A model generated the notes under the pieces. The model did not search any database, was not told the DNA's origin, and saw only the letters and a program-made list of their open reading frames with translations. A stretch of DNA of 52,311 bases from a virus: positions 1-52,311 of the IMG/VR virus record IMGVR_UViG_3300005532_000255. One strand, 5' to 3'. This document shows positions 41,738 to 49,518 of this stretch, in pieces; within the stretch, counting starts at the first letter, position 1, and the number at the start of each line of letters is the position of its first letter. Both the position numbers and the translations under genes were made by a program.

Positions 41738-42679
41738 ATGCCAAAAGCCAAAGTCCTGGCCTTTATAAACTACAAAGGCGGTGTCGCAAAGACTACGACG
41801 ACGTACCATGTGGGGTGCTCTCTTGCACAGCACCTGGAGAAGCGCGTCCTCCTTGTGGATATCGACCCGCAGACTAACCTGACGTTCCTCTGCGCTTCGA
41901 TTGAAGACTGGGAGAAATTCAAAAAGAGCAAAGGCACGATAAACTCGATGTACCGGCGCTATCTCGAGGGCAAGTCGCTCGATCCGAAATACTTCATTTG
42001 GAAAGAGCCTGTTGGGGGATCGATCAAACGGCGCATTCGCGGCCTCGACTTGATTCCCTGCGATATTGACCTGCTCGGCGAGGACCTCGGAGGAGGTGAC
42101 TTGGCTGGGCCCATACCGAGTTTCGAACTCCTGAAGCGCCACGCGGGCAAGTACATCAAAGATCGGTCGTTCCTCCGAAAAGCTCTGCGCGAGGTCGAAA
42201 ACGATTACGACTACATTCTGATCGACTGCCCGCCCAATCTCTACCTAATGACACAGAATGCGCTGGTCGCAAGTCGCTGGTATGTTGTGACGGCTATTCC
42301 GGATCACCTCTCCACGATCGGTCTCAGTATCCTTCAGCAAAAAGCGCACAAGATCGGAGAGTCTTTTAGACACGCCCACACGCTCGCTGGGGATGATGCC
42401 ACTCCCGTTCGAACGGCGGAATTGGGTGGCGTTATCTTTGTCCGGGTAAGGCTCGGCGGTAGCATGATAACGAACGTGCATTTCAGCACAATGGTGCAGG
42501 TACGGAATTCCCTCGGGAACGGCGTTTGCTTCGACGGTCGCACCACCGAGTTAATTGGGTACGGTGAAGCAGCGGAGCAAAGCCTACCGGTGTGGATGAC
42601 CAATACGAAAAACGCCATCAGTGCAGCCGGAAAGGGCGAGTACCAGCGGATCACCAAGGAACTCGCCGAGAGGTTTTGA
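41738..42679 (+). CDS. ParA-family ATPase, rightward moron (first gene of pair)
   Basis: 313 residues from ATG at 41738 (AAAGGGATG upstream), rather than the longer frame from 41591. The deviant Walker A is NYKGGVAKTTTT with K13 and K18. VDIDPQ (D41, D43) follows, and ILIDCPP is Walker B. This makes it a ParA/MinD ATPase that forms ATP-dependent dimers on DNA or membrane. No parS or ParB is adjacent, and an integrated prophage does not need partition. It is followed directly by an unknown gene. A DNA-localised defence or segregation role is possible. Confidence 0.85.
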   Translation: MPKAKVLAFINYKGGVAKTTTTYHVGCSLAQHLEKRVLLVDIDPQTNLTFLCASIEDWEKFKKSKGTINSMYRRYLEGKSLDPKYFIWKEPVGGSIKRRIRGLDLIPCDIDLLGEDLGGGDLAGPIPSFELLKRHAGKYIKDRSFLRKALREVENDYDYILIDCPPNLYLMTQNALVASRWYVVTAIPDHLSTIGLSILQQKAHKIGESFRHAHTLAGDDATPVRTAELGGVIFVRVRLGGSMITNVHFSTMVQVRNSLGNGVCFDGRTTELIGYGEAAEQSLPVWMTNTKNAISAAGKGEYQRITKELAERF

Positions 42680-42684
42680 GTTTA

Positions 42685-43245
42685 GTGGGCACACGGAAAC
42701 GACCGGACTTTTTCAAGGCAGAGAAATTCCTGCAGAGCCTTAGCGGCCTTGTCGAGTCCCTTCCGCCGGAATCGGATAAACAGCGGGTTGCAGCAAATCT
42801 CGATCTGGTTATCGATTTCCTGAGCGAAATTAGGAAAACCGTGAGTTCGCTTCCTTCTCAAGAGAGCGCGACCTCAGTCCAGTCCGCGATCGATGGCCTG
42901 AATTCGCTCTTCGCGCGTGCACGTGCGAGCGCTCCGCTGGCCGCAGCACTAGGCCTGCAACCATCTGCCCGTAAACCGAAAGTCGCACCGTTGACGGAAG
43001 CCGACTCCGAACGAGCCAGGATATTGCTCGAAAAGTTGGAGAAGCTGCCGATCGACGATCTGCGAGCGAATCTGGAGAATACTTCGACAACTTCACCCCG
43101 CGATTTGCATGCAATTGCAGCGCTCATGGGGATAAGATCGACGCAGCGCAGCAGCCGGGAATCATTGGTGCATCAGATTGCTTCGAAGGTCGCCAATGCT
43201 CGTGGCTACGAAACGCTCAGACGTGGAACCGAAGATAGCGATTAG
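42685..43245 (+). CDS. Unknown partner of the ParA ATPase
   Basis: 186 residues from GTG at 42685 (a TTG at 42676 overlapping the ParA stop is an alternative). Mainly helical: FFKAEKFLQSLSGLVESL, a mid helix pair, an Ala-rich linker, then a C-terminal domain LEKLPIDDLRANLEN...AIAALMGIRSTQRSSRESLV, with a helix-turn pattern like SAP or DNA-binding helix-extension modules. It starts 5 bases after ParA and shares its promoter. I do not recognise the family. It may be the ParB-like stimulator or effector of this ATPase. Confidence 0.7.
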   Translation: MGTRKRPDFFKAEKFLQSLSGLVESLPPESDKQRVAANLDLVIDFLSEIRKTVSSLPSQESATSVQSAIDGLNSLFARARASAPLAAALGLQPSARKPKVAPLTEADSERARILLEKLEKLPIDDLRANLENTSTTSPRDLHAIAALMGIRSTQRSSRESLVHQIASKVANARGYETLRRGTEDSD

Positions 43246-43426
43246 CTTCTCGATGGGCAGCACGCCTGAGATCAGGTTGGCTTCGGGGCAAGCGCCCGCC
43301 CGGCTGGCCGCTGCCGTGCAGCGATTGTCGCCGGCGCCTTATGCCGGATTAACTCGGTAGCAGTATCGACTCAGGATCACCGGCCCCCGACTGGTCACCT
43401 GCTCGGGACTGGCCGACTACTCCATT

Positions 43427-43633
43427 TCACCAGCCCTTGTCGGTGTACACGCGGATGTGCCGAATCGTGGTCTTGCCCTCGCTCGCTTTCACCTCGATGA
43501 CCGCCAGCGCCCGCGCCTTTAGCAACTCATCCATGGAGCGATACCGCACCTGCCGGTCCTGGAAGCTGACCAGGGTCACGCCGTTCTTGATCGCCTCGTC
43601 CAGCGCATCGATGTCGGCCTGCGTCCAAGCCAT
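43427..43633 (-). CDS. Head-tail connector gpW
   Basis: 68 residues. MAWTQADIDALDEAIKNGV..., VSFQDRQVRYRSMDELLKA is the standard gpW fold (two helices and a beta hairpin) that joins the portal to the tail. It is preceded by GAGGTTT. In lambda W lies between A (terminase) and B (portal), exactly the order here. The gene is flanked by rightward inserts on both sides (ParA pair and collar protein). Confidence 0.9.
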   Translation of the reverse strand: MAWTQADIDALDEAIKNGVTLVSFQDRQVRYRSMDELLKARALAVIEVKASEGKTTIRHIRVYTDKGW

Positions 43634-43684
43634 TTAAAGTTGAAACCTCGTGGTAAAAAAAGCCCGGCGCAACCTGGCCTGATG

Positions 43685-43690
43685 TATAAT
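43685..43690 (+). promoter_or_regulatory. Consensus -10 box TATAAT
   Basis: TATAAT lies 64 bases before the ATG of the secreted collar-domain gene at 43755. GAGGAGA (43741-43747) is its ribosome-binding site. Confidence 0.5.
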
Positions 43691-43754
43691 CAATCACCAT
43701 GTCAAAGGGCGCAAGCGCTAATCCCAGCCCAATCACATTTGAGGAGATTGTTTC

Positions 43755-45086
43755 ATGAGGCGACTCTTGACTTGCACCTTGATTTGCGCCACCGCTGGAT
43801 CACATTTAGCTGCGCAGAATGCGTGCGTCGCGCTTCTTCGTCATGGGATTTACAACACCCAGCGGAGTCTACAGCTTGGCAGCTCAGCGTCGACCGTCTA
43901 CAATCAGGTTTGCTCCAATTACAATTCGTATAAGGCGGGTACGCTGAGAGCTGACGCTAGCGGCAGATACGGCTTGTTCTCGGCCGGCGCTTCCCTAACC
44001 AAAGAAGAAGTAGAAGCGATTGGTCAAGCCATGTGTAGCACGGGTTACTCAAACGAAGCTGCGAACAACCAGATCGACGCCTTTTCCTCTGTTGTTAGTG
44101 ATACGGGACGAAGGGCGTTTTCCGACTGTATCCACGAAGCCAACGCCGGTCTTGTTATCGAAACGAGTTATGACGAGAATATTCCAAATTTAGTTACGAT
44201 CAGCGCTCGATACAGCCCAATTGGGAATCCCGGACCACAGCGCGTAACAGGTATTGATATCAAGAGTGATGATCCTGATCCCAATCCGCCAGATACCGTG
44301 AGGGTGACTTGCTCCGGAAGCTTGGTCACGGCCGCAAATGAGCGCCAACGGCTGACACCTGGACAGGTTCTGACGATGACCTGTCGGCGCCCCGCTGCCA
44401 ATGACCCGCAGAACGCGTTCCTGATTCTTGGGAACCGAGCTCTCGCCTATGGTGCAGCAATTACAGTGGGAACAGATCTCGGTCCAGTAAGTTTTACGTT
44501 TGCGCCAATTTACGTTCCGCCGCCACCCAGTCCGATTAGACCCGCGTTCGTAGGCGAAATTCGGGCAATCGCCTTTCAGTCCACGGAACCCGCCTTTAAG
44601 GATCTCGTCGCAAATGGATGGATGGAGTGCGACGGCCGTGCACTAAACGCAGCTGAATACCCAGAGCTCTATGCAGCACTTCAGAACACGTGGGGAACGA
44701 CAAACATAGGCGTGACATTCAAGATACCTGACCTGCGGGGACAGTTCCTACGCGGCTGGAGTCACGGCTCAAATGTCGATCCTGAGGCGAATTCCAGAAC
44801 GTATGCCGACCCAACTAACCCGCATGCAGGGTGGACAGGTTCGAGCGGCGATGCCGTTGGTAGCAGGCAGCCTGACGCTTTTGCGCACCATCATCACCCT
44901 ATGGACATGAAGAAGCTAGAGGCATCTGGCGGACACGGCTTTCTAGGGAGTGGACTGCGGAGCAACTCCGACGCGGGTGCGCCTTGGGACCAGCCTGTTG
45001 CAACGAATGATGTGGGCAATACCTACGAGACACGTCCGAAGAATGTAGCTGTGATGTACGTTATTTACACAGGCAAGCGCCCCTGA
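43755..45086 (+). CDS. Secreted protein with C-terminal tail-collar domain, rightward moron
   Basis: 443 residues. A signal peptide MRRLLTCTLICATAGSHLAAQ is followed by a cysteine-containing helical domain (QVCSNYNSYKAG..., QAMCSTG, FSDCIHEAN), a beta-rich middle, a proline linker (VPPPPSPIRP) and a C-terminal domain VGEIRAIAF...WMECDGRALNAAEYPELYAAL...FKIPDLRGQFLRGW...AHHHHPMD. The last part is the phage tail-collar fold. Domestication of a collar domain behind a signal peptide is unusual for a virion part. It may be a lysogen surface protein or decoy. Confidence 0.75.
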   Translation: MRRLLTCTLICATAGSHLAAQNACVALLRHGIYNTQRSLQLGSSASTVYNQVCSNYNSYKAGTLRADASGRYGLFSAGASLTKEEVEAIGQAMCSTGYSNEAANNQIDAFSSVVSDTGRRAFSDCIHEANAGLVIETSYDENIPNLVTISARYSPIGNPGPQRVTGIDIKSDDPDPNPPDTVRVTCSGSLVTAANERQRLTPGQVLTMTCRRPAANDPQNAFLILGNRALAYGAAITVGTDLGPVSFTFAPIYVPPPPSPIRPAFVGEIRAIAFQSTEPAFKDLVANGWMECDGRALNAAEYPELYAALQNTWGTTNIGVTFKIPDLRGQFLRGWSHGSNVDPEANSRTYADPTNPHAGWTGSSGDAVGSRQPDAFAHHHHPMDMKKLEASGGHGFLGSGLRSNSDAGAPWDQPVATNDVGNTYETRPKNVAVMYVIYTGKRP

Positions 45087-45203
45087 ACTGGATGCGAATC
45101 CTGGTCGCGTGCGCGCCGAGTAGCGTGAGGCCGCAATCAAACCGCGGTTCGTGTCCTGAGTACGTGTCGAAGCCCATCAACAATCCGCATCCCCAAGCCT
45201 AAA

Positions 45204-47077
45204 TCAGAGGTGAAACCTCCCCACGATCCGTCGCACGGGCCCAGGCCTGCTAACCGGCCGTGAGGGCGCTGCAGCTTTCGCATGTGGAGCGAGTGCTCCA
45301 ACTTGCTCCCTCAACTGCGCCCACCGTTTCTCACCGAACCTCTCGATGCCCAGCACAATCGCAGCAGCGCGAGCGTAGATCCTGGTGTCGAGCGCCTCGT
45401 TGCGCTCCCGGATCTTCTTCCACTCCTGCTTGCGGTAGCCGCCCTTGGTGACCCGCGTGACCAACTGCTCGGCCGTGAGCTGCCTGAAGAACTCATCGCC
45501 GATCTGCGGGAAGTGGCAGTAGCCGGGCGGGTGCGGCTCGCCGTCGAGCGGCGCCGGCAAACGCAGCCAGCCGTACAGCTCGCTCTTAAGCGTGCCGGTG
45601 GAGACAGGCCACACGCGGATGCCGCGACGCAGCTTCTTCCCCGTGCCAGCCACATCGACAGCGGCCGGTATCCCAACGGCCGCCGGAGCATAATCCACGC
45701 CCTTGACGACCAGGATGCGGCCGGGCCCCTGCTGGCGCGCCCAGTCGTAGACGTACTGCGTGCCAAAACCCGAGTCGATGGCAAGCCGCTGAATCGGCAT
45801 CTCGATTCCATTGGCGCGGCGATATGTGGCCGCGAGCAGATCGGTCAACTGACGCCACACTGACGCGCTCGCCGTGTCGCCCTCCAGCACCACGTAATCG
45901 ACCAGCCAGCTTTCTTTGCCTTCGCCCCAGGCGACAACCTGAACTTCGATGCGATCTTTCTGCACGTCGGCGCCGGCGGTGAGAACCAGACCGCCGGCCG
46001 GCACGGTGCCGAGAACGTAGTCCTCGCGCCGCTCGTAGAGGCGCTGCCAGTCGGGCGCTTCGCCGGATTCCACCCACGGCTCGGCCAGCACCGTGTTGAC
46101 GAACTCCCGCAACGTCTCCTGCGATTTCTGGTCTTGCAGGAACTTCTTGGCGAGCGCGCCCCACTTCCGCCAGGGCGAGTAGAGCGCGTTGATCCAGAAC
46201 CCCACCGTCCCGCTCCCCGGGTTCGCCGCCCGCCATTCGCCCCCCTGGAGCATCCGGTGCTTTTGCCAATCCTGGATGTCGCCAGAACAGTGCTCGCACT
46301 GATAGTGCGCCTTCTGCGGCTCGCCCTTCGGCCAGACTAGGCGCTCCCATCGCAGCACCTGATATTCCTCGCAGTGCGGGCACGGCACCCAGAAGCTGCG
46401 CTGGTCCGACTCCAGCCACGCCGCCTCGATCCTCGACAGCCCTTTCACCGTGGGCGTCGAGCACATGGCGATCTTGCGGTTCCAGAAGTTGGCGTGCGGG
46501 TGATGGCCAGGTTGACCGGATCGCCTTCGCTGCCGGCGCTCGCCGGATACCGGTCGATCTCGTCGAGCAGGCAGTAGCGGATCGAGCGCATCGCCAGACC
46601 CGCCGGCGAGTTGGCGGCCGAGAGCGTGATCGTCCCGCCCAGAAACTTCTTGTGCAGGATCGTGTTCCGCGAGTCGCGGCTGCGGGCTTCGGAGACTTTC
46701 CCGTGCAGGCACGGCGTGTCGCGCAGCATGGGCGCCAGGCGGTCCTTCGAGAAGGCCTCGGCGTCGATCTCGCGCGGCTGGACCATCAGGACGGGCCCGG
46801 GGTCGAGGTCGATGACGTAGCCGAGGAAGTTTTCGAGAATCGAACTCTTGCCCATCTGGGCGGCGCTCATGATTACGACCGTCTCTGCCGGATGGCTGGG
46901 GCTGAGCACATCCATGATCGCCCGCTGATAGGGTGCGCGATCGGTTCGCCACTCGCCCTTCTCCGCCGCCGACTCGGAGCTCAACCGGCGGTTCCGGTCG
47001 GCCCATTCCGAGACCGTCAGGTCGGGCGGCGGAACCAAAACCTCGGCCGCCAGGATCTGGATCTCTTCAACGCGCAT
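45204..47077 (-). pseudogene. Terminase large subunit (gpA-like), interrupted by a frameshift
   Basis: The N-terminal 195 residues (start at 47077) carry Walker A SAAQMGKSS (71-79) and Walker B LLDEID (D172, E173). The C-terminal part is in another frame and continues NFWNRKIAMCSTPT, with zinc pairs CPHC and CEHC, a nuclease-like GADVQKDR and IDSGFGTQYVYDW. The two parts would join at about 46492-46500, where one base is missing: GDPVNLAITRT should flow into NFWNRKIAM. No slippery heptamer is present, so programmed slippage is unlikely. If the loss is real, packaging is dead. A sequencing error would restore a gene of about 624 residues, close to lambda gpA. Confidence 0.85.
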
Positions 47078-47549
47078 ACTGAACGTCCGAGCGGAGCAGA
47101 TTGAGCAGGGCGTGCATCTCGCGCTTGAGCGCCTCGCGCACCTGGCGCTCGTCGTTGATCGCCGCGATCTCCGGCGCGAGCTTGTCAGGCACAGCCAGGA
47201 TCCTCTCTTTCAGCTCCACCAGGATCGACGCCCAGCGATTCTTCACCGCCTCGGCCTCGACTAACTGCTGCCGGCGTTTCTCGTACTCCAGGTGTTTGAG
47301 CTTGGCTTCGTAGATGATCTTGGCAAGCCTCGCCTGGGCATAGCTGGCGCCCGGCTGCGGATCTGGCTCCGCCGGCAAGGCGAGCCGCTCGGGCCGGTCG
47401 TCGAGCACCGCGTCGGACGCGGCCACATCTACCAAATTGCCCCGCATCACCAGCACGCCCGCGTCGGCCAGCCGGCTGATGTACTGCCGGCTCTTGCCGC
47501 GGTGTTTCGCGTACGCGTTTCTGGTCAGATACTGGCGGGATTCGCCCAT
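47067..47549 (-). CDS. Terminase small subunit (Nu1-like)
   Basis: 160 residues from ATG at 47549 (longer frame to 47675 rejected). A winged-helix DNA-binding start NAYAKHRGKSRQYISRLADAGVLV is followed by LPAEPDPQPGASYAQARLAKI and long helices (EYEKRRQQLVEAEAVKNRW). This is the Nu1 pattern, binding cos-type DNA and recruiting the large subunit. Its end overlaps the large-subunit start by 11 bases. Confidence 0.8.
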   Translation of the reverse strand: MGESRQYLTRNAYAKHRGKSRQYISRLADAGVLVMRGNLVDVAASDAVLDDRPERLALPAEPDPQPGASYAQARLAKIIYEAKLKHLEYEKRRQQLVEAEAVKNRWASILVELKERILAVPDKLAPEIAAINDERQVREALKREMHALLNLLRSDVQYAR

Positions 47550-47697
47550 CAATCGCCATCCGCTCCCGCATCTGTTTGAAACATCGCGAGATAAAGTTGT
47601 TTCGGTCCTTCGAGATTTCCCTTGCCTGTCTGCGCCACCCGATCCATCATCGCTGTCGATGGATTGCAGCGGCAATGGCCGTCAACAGGAGATCAGA

Positions 47698-47913
47698 ATG
47701 AAGAAATCCGCAGTAGAAACGGGAGGTATCTACACCGCCAAGGTCAGCGGCAATCTGACCCGGGTCCGCATCACCCGCACGTCGCCGTACGGCGGATGGT
47801 ACGGGATCAATCTCGCCACCGGGCGCGAGGTGTACATCCGCAGCGCCCAGAGGTTGCGCCACAGAGTCACCCACCCCGAGGCCCAACCCATCGCCTGCCA
47901 GGAGACCATATGA
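47698..47913 (+). CDS. KOW-like small protein
   Basis: 71 residues from ATG at 47698 with AGGAG nine bases upstream. The core GGIYTAKVSGNLTRVRI...GGWYGINLATGREVYIRSAQRL has the beta-turn pattern of small KOW/SH3-like proteins often found near DUF3489 genes. It is the first of three rightward genes joined by ATGA overlaps. Function unknown; possible nucleic-acid binding. Confidence 0.65.
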   Translation: MKKSAVETGGIYTAKVSGNLTRVRITRTSPYGGWYGINLATGREVYIRSAQRLRHRVTHPEAQPIACQETI

Positions 47914-48098
47914 CCACCACCTTCGTAATCGAGACACTGCAGCGCGAGCTGACAGCGGCCAAGGAGGATGCCTCGCGGCAAGCATCGCAGGCGACCAACG
48001 ATGACGTACATCGCTTCCTGCTAGGCTTCAGCATCGAGCTGGAACGGGCGCTTCAGATTCTGCAGGAGGTCACCAGACTTACAGGAGCCAAGACATGA
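47910..48098 (+). CDS. Small helical hypothetical protein
   Basis: 62 residues from ATG at 47910, overlapping the upstream stop and itself overlapped by the next start (ATGA on both sides). It begins MTTTFVIETLQRELTAAKED and is all-helical. It is too short for the usual gene-calling cut-off, but the double overlap makes it convincing. No family recognised. Confidence 0.65.
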   Translation: MTTTFVIETLQRELTAAKEDASRQASQATNDDVHRFLLGFSIELERALQILQEVTRLTGAKT

Positions 48099-48670
48099 CC
48101 ACATTTGTACTCGACTGCGACAACAACCTAATCGCCTTCGACTCACGGCAGAAGGCGGAATTCGCCAACATCGCCGGGGCCCGGATATTCAGCTCGCAGC
48201 AGGAGCTGGAGGCCCTCGACCTCGGCGCTTCCAGGCTGGTCGAAATCTGGAATGGATTTGCGGGCGCTGTCCCGTTCGACGATCTGAGGCCGGTCAAGAA
48301 GTTCGAGAACCGCCACATCGCCGCGGCCCGGATCTGGCAGGCGGTCCAGCGCCTGGCCCCCAAAACGGCCGCCCCTGCGCCGGCGAACGCCGCCGCCGCG
48401 CCCAAGACCAAAGGGCCGAAGCCCGCCGGCGCCAAGCCCGCCCCGCGGCCGCAGGGCGGCGCGCCAGCGCCGGATGGCAGCAAGAAGGCCGGCGTTCTGG
48501 CTCTGCTGCGCCGGGCCGACGGCGCGACGCTCGCCGAGATCATGGCCGCCACCGGCTGGCAGGCCCACACCGTGCGGGGCTTCATCAGCGGAACCCTCAG
48601 CAAGAAGATGGGAATCCAGATCGAGTCCTTCCAAACCTCCCAGGGCAAGCGCGCCTACCGCGCCTCGTAG
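48095..48670 (+). CDS. DUF3489-domain protein
   Basis: 191 residues. The N-terminal 85 residues begin MTTFVLDCDNNLIAFDSRQ. An Ala/Pro/Lys linker follows (PANAAAAPKTKGPKPAGAKP), and then the DUF3489 helix-turn-helix-like domain KKAGVLALLRRADGATLAEI...TGWQAHTVRGFISGTLSKK. This domain resembles a DNA-binding winged helix and is widespread in mobile elements, though its role is not known. It is the last tightly coupled gene of the rightward operon. Confidence 0.8.
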   Translation: MTTFVLDCDNNLIAFDSRQKAEFANIAGARIFSSQQELEALDLGASRLVEIWNGFAGAVPFDDLRPVKKFENRHIAAARIWQAVQRLAPKTAAPAPANAAAAPKTKGPKPAGAKPAPRPQGGAPAPDGSKKAGVLALLRRADGATLAEIMAATGWQAHTVRGFISGTLSKKMGIQIESFQTSQGKRAYRAS

Positions 48671-48680
48671 AGAGTCGGCC

Positions 48681-48863
48681 ATGATGATCGAGTTCGAAGA
48701 CCACGGCGCGGAGGAGCAGCGACTCCTCCTCCGCTACCTCGAGCAACGTAAGGCGCAAGGAAGCTTCCCGCCTCAGCCTCCTGCACCGAGGCCCAATTGG
48801 CTCTGGCGCCTCGTCGGATGCATCTGGCTCACCTGGGCACGCCGGCGCTACGGCCCCAAGTAA
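48681..48863 (+). CDS. Small hypothetical protein with hydrophobic end
   Basis: 60 residues from ATG at 48681, ten bases after the DUF3489 stop. It has an acidic helix (FEDHGAEEQRLLLRYLEQ) and a Trp-rich segment NWLWRLVGCIWLTWARRR that may associate with the membrane. A strong hairpin terminator follows, consistent with it being the last gene of the operon. Confidence 0.5.
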   Translation: MMIEFEDHGAEEQRLLLRYLEQRKAQGSFPPQPPAPRPNWLWRLVGCIWLTWARRRYGPK

Positions 48864-48880
48864 ACATCTCCTACCCCGTC

Positions 48881-48919
48881 CGCCGCCGGGCCCAGAGGGC
48901 GCCCCTCTGCCCGGCGGCG
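48881..48919 (+). terminator. Strong hairpin terminator
   Basis: CGCCGCCGGGC (48881-48891) pairs perfectly with GCCCGGCGGCG (48909-48919). Inside, AGAGGG pairs with CCCTCT. CTGTTCTTCC follows. It closes the rightward 47698-48863 operon. Confidence 0.7.
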
Positions 48920-49006
48920 CTGTTCTTCCAGGAATCACCGGCTGCACTTGGAATGCTTCGAAGAAGAAGTACGGCCGGCGGCCTCGCAGGGGAGTCGCCG
49001 GGCCGC

Positions 49007-49234
49007 CTAATCGAGTCCCTTGAACATGGCCGACAGCTTGACATTCAATGCCTTGGCGATGGCCCGAAGGCTGGCGAGGGTCACATTGCGCTCGCCGCGT
49101 TCCACCGAACCCATATAGCTGCGATCCAACCCACAGATATGAGCGAACTCTTCCTGGCTCCAGCCCCGCCGCTTGCGGAGTTCTCTGATCCGTAAGCCCA
49201 ACCGCTTCTGGAAATTCTGGAGATCCTGTTGCAC
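49007..49234 (-). CDS. XRE-family transcription regulator
   Basis: 75 residues from GTG at 49234. A Cro/CI-type helix-turn-helix is clear: RIRELRKRRGWSQEEFAHI, then GLDRSYMGSVERGERNVT and LRAIAKALNVKLSAMF. It has no extra domain, so it is a small regulator. A divergent region with repeats (49235-49344) separates it from the AT-hook gene. It could control the switch between lysogeny and lytic growth or the adjacent operons, but no full CI-like repressor with peptidase domain was found in the window. Confidence 0.85.
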   Translation of the reverse strand: MQQDLQNFQKRLGLRIRELRKRRGWSQEEFAHICGLDRSYMGSVERGERNVTLASLRAIAKALNVKLSAMFKGLD

Positions 49235-49344
49235 TCCAGACAGCTTGGGACTATACTGTCTCGCTGTCCACGGACTTCGAGAACACGGACTATAAGAATC
49301 AAAGTCCGCGGGCGGCTGTTTCGATGGCGCTCTGAGATCAGCTC
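49235..49344. promoter_or_regulatory. Divergent control region with repeated half-sites
   Basis: It contains GACAG...CTGTC (arms separated by 12 bases, near 49239-49260) enclosing TATACT (49252-49257). There are also two direct CACGGACT copies 15 bases apart, and an inverted pair CGGACT...AGTCCG around TATAAGAAT. These are plausible operators for the XRE regulator and promoters for both flanking genes. Confidence 0.5.
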
Positions 49345-49518
49345 ATGAAACCCGACCGGCTGGCCGAAATCATCCGGGAACTCTGGCGCGAACTGCACGC
49401 GCTCGATGAATGTATCGCCGTCTTGGAGACTCTGGCCACCGGACGGCGAAAGCGCGGGCGGCCCCGCAAGAGGCCATTGCCACCGGAGAAGAGCCGCCCC
49501 AGGGCTGAAAGCCGCTAA
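49345..49518 (+). CDS. Small AT-hook protein
   Basis: 57 residues from ATG at 49345. An N-terminal helix (RLAEIIRELWRELHALDECI) is followed by GRRKRGRPRKRPLPPEK, whose core RGRP flanked by basic residues is a textbook AT-hook that binds the minor groove of AT-rich DNA. It diverges from the XRE gene, and its end overlaps the methyltransferase end by 4 bases. A small DNA-architectural or regulatory role is likely. Confidence 0.6.
   Translation: MKPDRLAEIIRELWRELHALDECIAVLETLATGRRKRGRPRKRPLPPEKSRPRAESR

Noticed and set aside
46445-47006. First 165 residues of the longer leftward frame 45204-47006
   Set aside because: They are a shadow of the terminase ATPase half, which is in the other frame; only the part from about 46497 leftward is terminase.
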